A stretch of 64,000 bases of DNA from NCBI RefSeq assembly GCF_029023725.1, contig NZ_CP119075.1, positions 1,793,501-1,857,500 on the forward strand. Reading direction: 5' to 3'. The stretch comes from Synoicihabitans lomoniglobus. Its GTDB lineage: Bacteria; Verrucomicrobiota; Verrucomicrobiia; Opitutales; Opitutaceae. Of this stretch, positions 1 to 8,553 are shown in pieces. The first letter of the stretch is position 1. Every line of letters begins with the position of its first letter. The notes beneath the pieces are model-generated. The model had not been told where the DNA came from. It searched no databases and saw only the letters and a list, made by a program, of their open reading frames with translations. The translations under genes were made by a program, and so were the position numbers.

Positions 1-1838
1 TTCCTTTGATTTGGAGCGGAGCAGCCATTCAGGGAGATCCGACCATTGTAGACGGACTGGCGACCGACCTGACGATGACCAACGTCCAACCCGTCGTGCG
101 GAACGATGCCTTTAATCGCGAGGCTGATCCCATCGCGATCGGCTGGAATCTCGTGCTCGGCGAGGAATCCGCCTGGCCCGTGACGTTTGACGCCAGCTAC
201 TCCCGCGTGACCCGCGATGACTTGAACATCGAAACCTGGTCGGGTCTCGGCCTCCGCGGCGATGCCGCCAACCCCGACACCATGCGCATCCAGCTGGCGC
301 CGGGGCAGTTGCCGGTGATCACGCCGTCGCTCGACTATGCCGATGGTTCGGTGCTCAAGCTGAGCGATCCGCAAGGGTGGGGGCCCGACACGTTGCCGGG
401 CAATGGCATGTATGGTTACTTGAAGGGCTTCCAATCCAAGGACGAGCTCGGCCAGTTGCAGCTCTCCACCGCACACGAGTTGGACGGTTTCTTCACCAAT
501 GTGGAAATCGGCACCAGCTACACCGATCGCTACAAGCGCGACGGGGAAAATCCCTCCGGCTACCTGCACACGCCCAATGGTGAGCTGACGCTGGCGCTGC
601 CTCCCCAAATCGGCACCACCGACATGAGCTTCCTCGGCATGGGTGAAATCTACGCCTACGATCCGCTCAAATCCTACGACAACGGGGTGTGGGGATTCAG
701 CCCGAACACCGACACCGGCATCGTGGCCAACCGCTTCCAGATTCGGGAAAAGGTCTCCCAATTCTACACCGAGGGCGACTTCGAGCGGCGACTTGGCGAC
801 GTCAACATGACGGGCAACATCGGCGTGCGCTTGATTCACACCAAACAGAATTCCGAAGGACGTTCCGCCAACGGCAACACCCTCAACGAAGTCAGCGACG
901 GCGACTCCTACACAGACGTGTCCCCAAGCCTGAATCTTAACTTCGATTTCGGCAACGATCTCTACCTGCGTTTCAGCGCCGCCCGTCAGATTGCCCGCCC
1001 GCGTATGTATGACATGCGCGCCTCCCGCAGCTGGGGGTTTGATGGCTCCAAGGTCGACTCCAACGACCCCAGCCAGAGCCCATGGAGCGGCGGCGGAGGC
1101 AACTCCCAACTCCGTCCCTGGAAATCTGATTCCATCGATCTTTCGCTGGAAAAATACTTCAGCCAGAGCCGCGGCTATGTCGCGATTGCGGCCTTTAACA
1201 AAGACCTCAAGAACTACATCTATGAGCAGCAGGACGTCGCCGATTTCTCCAGCTACCCGATCCCCGGCGGCGTGCAGCCGACGCTGAGCTACGGCCTCAT
1301 TTCCCAGCCGGTGAATGGCGAGGGCGGTAACGTTCGCGGTCTGGAATTCACGCTCTCGCTTGCCTCGGAAATGATCAATCCCGACTTCAAAGGCTTCGGC
1401 ATTGTGCTCGGTGGGGCCTATACCGACAGCAGCGTGCAGCCCTGGGGGCCCGATGGTGGCGACGCGCCGATCGCGGGTCTCTCCCGCAAAGTCACGAACA
1501 CCACGGTCTACTACGAACGCGGTGGATTCGCCGTGCGACTCAGCCACCGTTACCGGTCCGAAAACCGTCAATACATCACGACCTTCGGACCGCCCAATCC
1601 GGGTGGGGATGTGAACCCGAACGGCGGCTTCTCCGTCGCCCAACCGGAGTCGGTGCTCGATGCTCAATTGAGTTACACGCTGCAAGACGGCCCCGCCGAA
1701 GGTCTTTCGGTTTTCCTTCAGGCCTACAACCTGAGCAACGAACCGTTGGTCACCTACAACAACGACGACCCCCGTCAGGTCATCAACTACCAGACCTACG
1801 GCGCCTCCTACTCGCTGGGCTTTGCGTATCGTTTTTGA
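1..1838 (+). CDS. TonB-dependent receptor, C-terminal part (5' end outside window)
   Basis: This is the C-terminal part of an outer-membrane beta-barrel receptor that would take up a ligand with energy from TonB/ExbBD. The frame is open from the first bases of the window, so the plug and start codon lie upstream. About 610 residues are visible. They alternate short amphipathic strands with polar, Tyr/Asn/Gly-rich loops and end in Tyr-Arg-Phe, a terminal aromatic residue typical of barrel insertion. A run of Gly around residue 360 is probably an extracellular loop. malQ and an MFS sugar transporter follow on the same strand after about 200 bp, so maltodextrin or a related glucan is a plausible ligand. 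That link rests on context only. Confidence 0.88.
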   Translation, partial: PLIWSGAAIQGDPTIVDGLATDLTMTNVQPVVRNDAFNREADPIAIGWNLVLGEESAWPVTFDASYSRVTRDDLNIETWSGLGLRGDAANPDTMRIQLAPGQLPVITPSLDYADGSVLKLSDPQGWGPDTLPGNGMYGYLKGFQSKDELGQLQLSTAHELDGFFTNVEIGTSYTDRYKRDGENPSGYLHTPNGELTLALPPQIGTTDMSFLGMGEIYAYDPLKSYDNGVWGFSPNTDTGIVANRFQIREKVSQFYTEGDFERRLGDVNMTGNIGVRLIHTKQNSEGRSANGNTLNEVSDGDSYTDVSPSLNLNFDFGNDLYLRFSAARQIARPRMYDMRASRSWGFDGSKVDSNDPSQSPWSGGGGNSQLRPWKSDSIDLSLEKYFSQSRGYVAIAAFNKDLKNYIYEQQDVADFSSYPIPGGVQPTLSYGLISQPVNGEGGNVRGLEFTLSLASEMINPDFKGFGIVLGGAYTDSSVQPWGPDGGDAPIAGLSRKVTNTTVYYERGGFAVRLSHRYRSENRQYITTFGPPNPGGDVNPNGGFSVAQPESVLDAQLSYTLQDGPAEGLSVFLQAYNLSNEPLVTYNNDDPRQVINYQTYGASYSLGFAYRF

Positions 1839-2044
1839 GCCCACTTTGAGGTCCCACAACGCCTCATGAACCCGCCCCCTGTCGCGGGAGTCGGCGCCTT
1901 AGCGGTGCCGCCTCGCGGCAGGCCGGCGCGGTCCGACCCCTGCGTGGACCGGGTCCGCCACCCTCACCGCAATCATGCGGTTTCTCCCCGGACCGTCGGG
2001 GCGTTTCCCTTCCTTTTCTCCTGTTTCATTTCGTCTACCTGCCC

Positions 2045-3676
2045 GTGAACTCCCTTCGCCCCAACTGGCTGCGTTGCCGCTCCTCCGGCGTGCTGGCACC
2101 GATCTCTGCCCTGCCGGGCGATTTTGGTATTGGTAACCTCGGGACCGGGGCTCGTCGCTTCATCGATTTTCTCGCCGACACGGGATTTCAACATTGGCAG
2201 ATTTGCCCGGCCGGCCCGACCGGTTTCGGAGACTCGCCCTATCAATCGTTTTCCAGCTTCGCGGGCAACGCCTACTTCATCGACCTCGCGCCGCTGTTGG
2301 CAGAGGGCCTGCTGACCGAAGACGACGTGGCGCCTCTGCGGGCGTTGCCAACCAGCGTCACCGACTACGGGGAACTTTATCGGTTGTTTTGGCCGGTGCT
2401 CAGTCGTGCGCATGAGCGCTTCGTGAATCTCGGTCCCGACGCCCCGTGGGGTGGTGCCGGCGCTTTGGAAGCGTTCACTCAAAAACACGCGACGTGGTTG
2501 CCATCCTATGTCGCGTTCATGGCGTTGAAGGATCACTTCGGCGGCCACGCTTGGCCGATGTGGCCCGTGCAATGGCGCGACTGGCGACCGGGGATCGAGC
2601 AGGAACTGCCCGAGACTGCGGCGGCGGACGCGGCGCGGCACGGTTTCTATCAATTTCTATTTTACCGGCAGTGGGCGGACCTGCGTGAACACGCGGTCGA
2701 TCGCGGCGTCGCCATCATCGGCGATGTGCCGATATTTGTGGCCTTGGACAGCGCCGACACCTGGCGTTGGCGAGACGTTTTTCGTCTCGATGCTGCAGGC
2801 CGCCCCGCCGCAATTGCCGGCGTGCCGCCGGACTATTTTTCCGATCGCGGCCAGTGCTGGGGTAATCCGCTCTACGACTGGGAGCATCTGGCCGCCACCG
2901 ACTACGCGTGGTGGATCGAGCGGTTGCGTTCCGCCTTTGCGCAATGCGACATCGTGAGATTGGACCACTTCCGTGGCTTCCACACATTTTGGGAAATACC
3001 GGCCGAAGCGTTGGACGCTCGCCGGGGCACCTGGTGTCGCGGTCCCGGACTGGCCTTATTCGATGCCATCGCCGCCGCGTTGCCGTCCGCCCGGCTGATC
3101 GCCGAGGACCTCGGCTACATCAATGCGGGCGTCGCGGCCCTGCGCCAGGCGGCGGGACTCCCCGGAATGAAGATTCTCCAGTTCGGTTACGGGCATGACG
3201 ACAACAACGTGAACCTGCCGCACTTTTATCCGCCGGAGTCGGTGGTCTACACCGGCACGCATGACAACGACACCACGCGCGGCTGGCTGCGCCGACTCGA
3301 TGCGGAGACCCGGGAGGTGTTGCGCGATTACTACGGTATCAGCGAACCCGATACGGCGTGGCCGTTCATTCGGGCCGCGTTTGCGTCGGTGGCTCGTCTC
3401 GCCGTCGTGCCGCTGCAGGACTTGCTCGATCTCGACTCGGAGGCCCGCATGAATCAACCCGGGACGACCGAAGGCAACTGGCGCTGGCGGTTTACCACCG
3501 CGGACCTGGATGCGCTCAATGCGCGGCGGGGAGAGACCCTCCGGCGTTGGCATCGCATGTTCGATCGGACCGGCGACCCGCGCCAACGCGACTACAGCGC
3601 GCCGCCGGGTGAACTGCCCCATGACGCCGTCGCCATGGCTGCCCCGCTTAATTCCACCCCAACGACCTTGTCATGA
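2045..3676 (+). CDS. malQ: 4-alpha-glucanotransferase (amylomaltase, GH77)
   Basis: MalQ transfers alpha-1,4-glucan segments between maltodextrins in the cytoplasm and releases glucose. The 543-residue length fits the bacterial short form. The N-terminus has the family pattern of Leu-Pro-Gly-Asp-Phe-Gly-Ile-Gly, followed by Trp-Gln-Ile-Cys-Pro and a Ser-Pro-Tyr-Gln motif. The catalytic residues are visible: Asp307 in RLDHFRG (nucleophile), Glu354 in AEDLG (acid/base) and Asp407 in GTHDND (transition-state stabiliser). The start is GTG; it begins just before the first conserved residues and no better ATG exists. The stop overlaps the next gene's start by four bases (ATGA), so the two are translationally coupled. 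The identification is secure. Confidence 0.96.
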   Translation: MNSLRPNWLRCRSSGVLAPISALPGDFGIGNLGTGARRFIDFLADTGFQHWQICPAGPTGFGDSPYQSFSSFAGNAYFIDLAPLLAEGLLTEDDVAPLRALPTSVTDYGELYRLFWPVLSRAHERFVNLGPDAPWGGAGALEAFTQKHATWLPSYVAFMALKDHFGGHAWPMWPVQWRDWRPGIEQELPETAAADAARHGFYQFLFYRQWADLREHAVDRGVAIIGDVPIFVALDSADTWRWRDVFRLDAAGRPAAIAGVPPDYFSDRGQCWGNPLYDWEHLAATDYAWWIERLRSAFAQCDIVRLDHFRGFHTFWEIPAEALDARRGTWCRGPGLALFDAIAAALPSARLIAEDLGYINAGVAALRQAAGLPGMKILQFGYGHDDNNVNLPHFYPPESVVYTGTHDNDTTRGWLRRLDAETREVLRDYYGISEPDTAWPFIRAAFASVARLAVVPLQDLLDLDSEARMNQPGTTEGNWRWRFTTADLDALNARRGETLRRWHRMFDRTGDPRQRDYSAPPGELPHDAVAMAAPLNSTPTTLS

Positions 3677-4998
3677 ATCAGGCTCCCGCCCGTCTTTCCC
3701 TGCCGGCGATCTGGAACATGAGTTTCGGGTTTCTCGGTATTCAGTTCGGTTTTGGCCTGCAGATGGCCAACATGAGCGCGATCTACCAGTTCCTCGGCGC
3801 GGAGGAAGGGGACCTTCCGATTCTGTGGCTGGCGGCGCCCATGACCGGGTTGATCGTGCAGCCGATCATCGGCTACTACAGTGACCGCACGTGGACGCGA
3901 CTCGGTCGGCGGCGTCCCTATTTCCTGGCCGGTGCGATTTGTGCAAGCCTGGCGCTGGTTGCCATGCCCAACTCTTCGACGTTGTGGATGGCGGCGGGTC
4001 TGTTGTGGGTGCTCGATGCGTCGGTCAACATCAGCATGGAGCCATTTCGCGCCTTCGTGGGTGACTTGTTGCCGGAGGGACAGCGCAAAGTCGGCTTTGC
4101 GATGCAGAGTTTGATGATCGGACTCGGCGCGGTGTTGTCGTCCTCGTTGCCCTGGCTGTTGACCAATGTGTTCGATGTGGGAGCGCACGGCGAAGCGAGC
4201 AGCAATCAGATCCCGTGGTCGGTCCATCTGTCCTTTTACATCGGTGCGGTCGTGTTCCTGTTGGCCGTGCTGTATACCATCGTGACGACCAAGGAACGTC
4301 CCCCGGCCGACATGGCGGCATTCGAGGCCGAGAAGCGGCGAACGGCGGGCGCAGGCACCGCGATCAAAGCCATCCTCGGGGGCATTCTGGACATGCCCAA
4401 AATCATGCAACGGCTCGCGGTCGTGCAGTTTTTTACCTGGCTCGGACTGTTCTGCATGTGGCTGTATTTCAGTCCGGCCATTGCGCGTGGAATGTTTGGC
4501 GGCGAGCCGGGGTCGGCCGCCTATCAACGCGGTGTCGAGTGGGGCGGCGTGTGTTTCTCCACCTACAACGGTGTGGCGTTTGCGTTCGCGTTTGGGCTGA
4601 TCGCGTTGGTGCGGAAGTTCTCCGCCCGCTCGGTTCACGCAGTGTGCTTGGTTTGCGGCGGACTCGGATTGGTGAGTGTCGGATGGTGGACCGCGCCGTG
4701 GGCGCTGCTCATCTCCATGGTCGGAGTCGGCGTGGCCTGGGCCAGCATATTGGCATTGCCTTACGCCTTGCTCGCCAACGCGCTGCCAGCGGAACGCATG
4801 GGATTTTTCATGGGCGTCTTCAATTACTTCATCGTGCTGCCGCAGATTCTGGCGGCGACGCTGTTGGGGCCGGTGGTCGATCGATTTTTTGACGGTGCCT
4901 CCATGCCGGTGGTCATGGCGGGTGGCGTGGCGCTGCTGATCGCGGCGGTGGCGCTGCTGGGGCTGGTGCCAAAGGATGAAGCCGAAGTCGCGGCGTGA
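3673..4998 (+). CDS. MFS transporter, GPH/SLC45-like sugar porter
   Basis: This 441-residue inner-membrane protein has about 12 hydrophobic segments and the MFS loop 2-3 signature in the form D-R-T-W-T-R-L-G-R-R-R-P-Y-F (about residues 75-88). That form is typical of the glycoside-pentoside-hexuronide and SLC45/sucrose-type branch. The start overlaps malQ by four bases. This arrangement suggests that it imports maltose or maltodextrins, by proton symport if it works like its relatives, and that malQ then processes them. The exact sugar cannot be read from the sequence. Confidence 0.9.
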   Translation: MNQAPARLSLPAIWNMSFGFLGIQFGFGLQMANMSAIYQFLGAEEGDLPILWLAAPMTGLIVQPIIGYYSDRTWTRLGRRRPYFLAGAICASLALVAMPNSSTLWMAAGLLWVLDASVNISMEPFRAFVGDLLPEGQRKVGFAMQSLMIGLGAVLSSSLPWLLTNVFDVGAHGEASSNQIPWSVHLSFYIGAVVFLLAVLYTIVTTKERPPADMAAFEAEKRRTAGAGTAIKAILGGILDMPKIMQRLAVVQFFTWLGLFCMWLYFSPAIARGMFGGEPGSAAYQRGVEWGGVCFSTYNGVAFAFAFGLIALVRKFSARSVHAVCLVCGGLGLVSVGWWTAPWALLISMVGVGVAWASILALPYALLANALPAERMGFFMGVFNYFIVLPQILAATLLGPVVDRFFDGASMPVVMAGGVALLIAAVALLGLVPKDEAEVAA

Positions 4999-5028
4999 GC
5001 CGGTTCACCTGACGCGACGGCGAATGAC

Positions 5029-6033
5029 TCAGCTCGTCGCGACCACCGGCGAACCGGCGGTGAAGTCGACGTGATCGTAGTAAATCGTTTTGGGCCGCTC
5101 CTCCTGCCGTTGCCGTTGTTGATCGAGCCGCTCCCGGAAATCGGCCGGCGACTCGCCGCGATGCTTTTTGAACACCCGGGCAAAGTAAGCGGGGTCGGAA
5201 AACCCGGAGGCGTAGGCGATTTCGGAGATGTAGAGCGGAGAGGATTCCAGCGCCATCACTGCACCGTCGATGCGCACGCGTTGGATGTAATGGATGAGCT
5301 TTTCGCCGGTCTCGTTGTGGAATAGATAGGACAAATAGTCCGGGGAGCACTGCAGGCGTTCCGCGATCGACTTCACGTTGAGTCGAGAATTCGAAAACTG
5401 TTCGCGAACGATCCATTTGACCTGCAGCACCTTGCCGATGTCACCCTCGAGTGATCCGCCGCCGGTTTCGACGAGGTTTTGAAACATGCCCAGCACGGCG
5501 ATGGAGAGTCCTTTTAACAACGCGTCGCGCGCCGGGCTCTGCATGTGGTAGGCGCCCACGACCTGATTGGTGAGCAAGACGAATGTCTCCAAGTCGGCGG
5601 CTTCGAAGAACTCGATCGTTTCGATGTCGGGCCGTTGCGGCGCGACCTCGTGAGCGAAGTGCAGGCTCAAGGTATGGCTGTAGAAGCCGACCACGAGATT
5701 ACGAAACTTGCCGAAGTCATCGCGGAAGATGGTTTCGCCGTGAGGAAGCCCGGCAGGCACGATCAACATCTCACCCGGGAGCAGGGTGATGGATTCTTTG
5801 GGAAAACGGAATTCGGTGGTGCCCTGGAGCTGGATGAAGATCTCGGGGCGGAAGTGGAAATGCATGTCCTTGTGCTTCTGCAACAGGCCATCCAGCCGCG
5901 GCACCCGGAGGCGCAGACGTTGACGTTCGGCCGCGAGAATACTGCGGGAAAAGATCTCACGCATGGCGGCGCGGTCATGGAGATCCAAAGGTTTTCCGGG
6001 ACACGAACCGGCTAAGACTTGTCGGTCTTTCAT
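5029..6033 (-). CDS. AraC-family transcriptional regulator with cupin sensor
   Basis: This 334-residue protein has an N-terminal cupin-like ligand-sensing domain (His-rich strand HFHFRPEIF near residue 57; PGEMLIVPAGLPH near residue 87). At the C-terminus are two helix-turn-helix motifs of the AraC/XylS type (about residues 210-310), with the conserved tail IAYASGFSDPAYFARVFKKHRGESPADFR. It ends about 30 bp from the MFS gene, which converges on it. Its start faces the PQQ dehydrogenase gene across a 270-bp divergent intergenic region, so it may control either neighbour. The effector is unknown. Confidence 0.92.
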   Translation of the reverse strand: MKDRQVLAGSCPGKPLDLHDRAAMREIFSRSILAAERQRLRLRVPRLDGLLQKHKDMHFHFRPEIFIQLQGTTEFRFPKESITLLPGEMLIVPAGLPHGETIFRDDFGKFRNLVVGFYSHTLSLHFAHEVAPQRPDIETIEFFEAADLETFVLLTNQVVGAYHMQSPARDALLKGLSIAVLGMFQNLVETGGGSLEGDIGKVLQVKWIVREQFSNSRLNVKSIAERLQCSPDYLSYLFHNETGEKLIHYIQRVRIDGAVMALESSPLYISEIAYASGFSDPAYFARVFKKHRGESPADFRERLDQQRQRQEERPKTIYYDHVDFTAGSPVVATS

Positions 6034-6302
6034 GGGGCTAAAACGAAAGGAGTTACGGGGAGGGGACGAAAGCAGGCGCGGGGCGGCACCGGAAGATTAC
6101 GGGGTGAATCTGAGTGAATGCCGGTCTTACTGCAATGCAACTACGACACGCCATCTAGCTACTTGATCTAAGATTTGTCCAAGTGCTCGGAGACCTGTCC
6201 GTTTGCGTTCACCAGTTAACTTTGAGGGTAAGACAGCGAATTGCCCGACATCCAAGCGCTTGGAGCTTGGCGACATGTGAACGATCCTCTGAGCTCATCG
6301 TT
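6034..6302. other. Divergent intergenic region between araC-type gene and PQQ dehydrogenase
   Basis: These roughly 270 bases separate two divergent genes and must hold both promoters and probably the AraC-type operator. I see no clear -35/-10 pair, riboswitch or strong hairpin. The open frame continues upstream of the dehydrogenase start at 6303, but its translation here has no signal-peptide character. Confidence 0.5.
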
Positions 6303-8450
6303 ATGCGAAACCCCGTTCGAGCGCTCACTGCGGCGCTGCTCTCGCCGTTGGTTGGAACCCTGCTTTTGGCCGGTGACGCCAACTGGTCGACCTATCTCGG
6401 CGACACATCTTCGAGCCAATACTCGTTGCTCGATCAGATCACGCCCGACAATGTGACCGGGCTCGAAGTCGCCTGGACGTGGCACGCCGGCGATGCGCGT
6501 GGCAACAGCACGCAGATCCAATGCAATCCGCTCGTCATCGACGGGGTGATTTATGCCACAACGCCGAGCCTGCGTTTGGTCGCGCTCGATGCGGAGACGG
6601 GCGAGGAAAAATGGCGGTTCGTCCCGCATGAACCAACGGGCGTAAACCGCGGCGTGGCCACGTGGAGCGATGGCGGTTCACGTCGCATTTTGTTTGGCGC
6701 GGGAAAGTGGTTGCAGGCCGTTGACGCGGTCACGGGTGAATTGATCGAATCCTTCGGTGAGGGCGGACGCGTCGACCTCGGCGCCGACATGGGCCGCGAT
6801 GTGACTGGTTTTGCGATCCAAGCCAACACGCCCGGACTCGTGCATGGTGACCTCATAATCATGGGCATGCGCTTGGGCGAAGGTCCGGCACCAGCGGCAC
6901 CAGGACCGATCCGTGCCTACAATGTGCGGACGGGTGAATTGGTGTGGACGTTCCATACCATTCCTCAACCGGGAGAGCCAGGACACGAAACGTGGCCGGC
7001 CGAAGCGTGGCGCTCCATGGGCGGAGTTAATGTGTGGACGGGCATGAGCGTCGACGAGGAACGCGGGCTGCTCTTTGCGCCGACCGGCTCGGCGTCATTT
7101 GACTTTTGGGGCGGCGATCGCGTGGGCGACAATCTTTACGCGAATTGCCTGCTCGCGCTCAACATCGAGACGGGCGAGCGCGTCTGGCACTACCAGTTCG
7201 TGCACCACGATATTTGGGACCGTGATCTGCCGGCCCCGCCCAATTTATTAACGGTCACCCACGACGGCGTGGAGATCGATGCGGTGGCACAGATCACCAA
7301 ATCAGGTCATGTGTTCGTGTTTAATCGCGAGACAGGCGAGCCCCTGTTTCCGATTGAAGAAGTGGCCGTGCCATCCTCGGACGTGGCGGGTGAAGTCACA
7401 TCACCCACTCAGCCGATTCCCACAATGCCGGCTCCGTTTGCGCGGCAATTGTTTACGGCCAACGAGATCACGGATCGCACGCCGGAAGCGCATCGCGCGG
7501 TGCTCAATCAATTTGCCCGACTGCGTCCGCACACGCTGTTCGCGCCACCGAGTAAAGAAGGGACGATTGTATTTCCTGGCTTCGACGGCGGCGGGGAATG
7601 GGGCGGGGCGGCCACCGATCCGAACGGGATTCTTTACGTCAATGCCAACGAAATGGCGTGGATCCTCACCTTGATTGAAAACGGCGGAGGCACCTCGGAA
7701 GGCGCGCAGGTGTATCTGCAAAACTGCGCCGGTTGTCACGGCGTCGACCGCCAAGGCAATGCCGCCGGAATCCCGTCGCTGGTAGACCTCGATCAACGGC
7801 TTAATCGCGATCAAACCATGGACGTCGTGACTCACGGACGGGGCATGATGCCGCCGTGGGGATTTCTCACCGAGCGCCAGCGACAGGCGGTGGTAGGTTT
7901 CCTGTTGGATCAAAGTGAGACCGGCCCGCCCCGCCAGGCCGATCCGGAGATGGGAAACGCACCCAAGGAAGAAGGCTGGCAAACCTACGTGGGCGACCAG
8001 GGCAAGGTCGATCGCCCGGCCCCGGCGTATACGCACACCGGATACAACCGCTTCCTCGATCCCGATGGCTATCCGGCCGTGCGCCCGCCATGGGGCACGC
8101 TCAACGCCATTGACCTCAACACGGGCGAATACCTTTGGCGCGTCCCGCTGGGAGAATTGCCGGAGCTCACGGCGCGAGGTATTCCGCCGACCGGCACCGA
8201 GAACTACGGCGGCCCCATTGTGACGGCGGGCGGATTGGTTTTCATCGCCGCGAGCAAAGACGAACACATCCGCGCCTACGAGGCCGCCACGGGCCGCGAG
8301 CTCTGGCGCTACCCGCTGCCCGCCGGAGGTTATGCGACCCCGTCAACCTACGAAGTGAACGGCCGCCAATACGTCATCATCGCCTGCGGCGGTGGCAAGA
8401 TGGGCACCAAGAGCGGTGACGCGTATGTCGCCTTCGCGCTGCCGGAGTGA
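6303..8450 (+). CDS. PQQ-dependent dehydrogenase with internal cytochrome c domain
   Basis: This is a 715-residue exported quinoprotein. The chosen ATG gives a short basic n-region and a hydrophobic signal segment (about residues 1-23). The start of the mature protein, with NWSTYLGDTSSSQYSLLDQI, is typical of membrane-glucose-dehydrogenase-like PQQ propellers. Repeated blade motifs of the type A-L-D-A-E-T-G-E-E-K-W-R are visible. Between the main propeller and its last blades sits a c-type cytochrome insertion with the haem motif CAGCH at about residues 475-479 and a downstream Met-Met-Pro-Pro-Trp that may give the axial Met. It probably oxidises an alcohol, sugar or aldehyde in the periplasm and passes electrons internally to haem. 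The substrate is unknown. It is divergent from the AraC-type gene. Confidence 0.9.
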   Translation: MRNPVRALTAALLSPLVGTLLLAGDANWSTYLGDTSSSQYSLLDQITPDNVTGLEVAWTWHAGDARGNSTQIQCNPLVIDGVIYATTPSLRLVALDAETGEEKWRFVPHEPTGVNRGVATWSDGGSRRILFGAGKWLQAVDAVTGELIESFGEGGRVDLGADMGRDVTGFAIQANTPGLVHGDLIIMGMRLGEGPAPAAPGPIRAYNVRTGELVWTFHTIPQPGEPGHETWPAEAWRSMGGVNVWTGMSVDEERGLLFAPTGSASFDFWGGDRVGDNLYANCLLALNIETGERVWHYQFVHHDIWDRDLPAPPNLLTVTHDGVEIDAVAQITKSGHVFVFNRETGEPLFPIEEVAVPSSDVAGEVTSPTQPIPTMPAPFARQLFTANEITDRTPEAHRAVLNQFARLRPHTLFAPPSKEGTIVFPGFDGGGEWGGAATDPNGILYVNANEMAWILTLIENGGGTSEGAQVYLQNCAGCHGVDRQGNAAGIPSLVDLDQRLNRDQTMDVVTHGRGMMPPWGFLTERQRQAVVGFLLDQSETGPPRQADPEMGNAPKEEGWQTYVGDQGKVDRPAPAYTHTGYNRFLDPDGYPAVRPPWGTLNAIDLNTGEYLWRVPLGELPELTARGIPPTGTENYGGPIVTAGGLVFIAASKDEHIRAYEAATGRELWRYPLPAGGYATPSTYEVNGRQYVIIACGGGKMGTKSGDAYVAFALPE

Positions 8451-8499
8451 AGGCTCATGGCGCGCGATGAATGCGGCCGAATGGCGGAGAGGCAGACGG

Positions 8500-8532
8500 G
8501 ATCGCGCGCGAGCACGCTCCTACACCTTGGAA
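8500..8532. repeat. Possible single REP-like element of a second type
   Basis: On the minus strand the segment starts GTGTAGGAGCGTGCTCGCG, a short hairpin-forming sequence (GAGC...GCTC) of the GTAGGAGC type that is widespread as REP singlets. It lies between the 3' ends of two convergent genes, the usual place for such elements. It differs from the GGTAGGGC family found elsewhere in this window. One copy only, so the call is tentative. Confidence 0.35.
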
Positions 8533-8553
8533 ATGAAACCGAGGTGCATTGCC

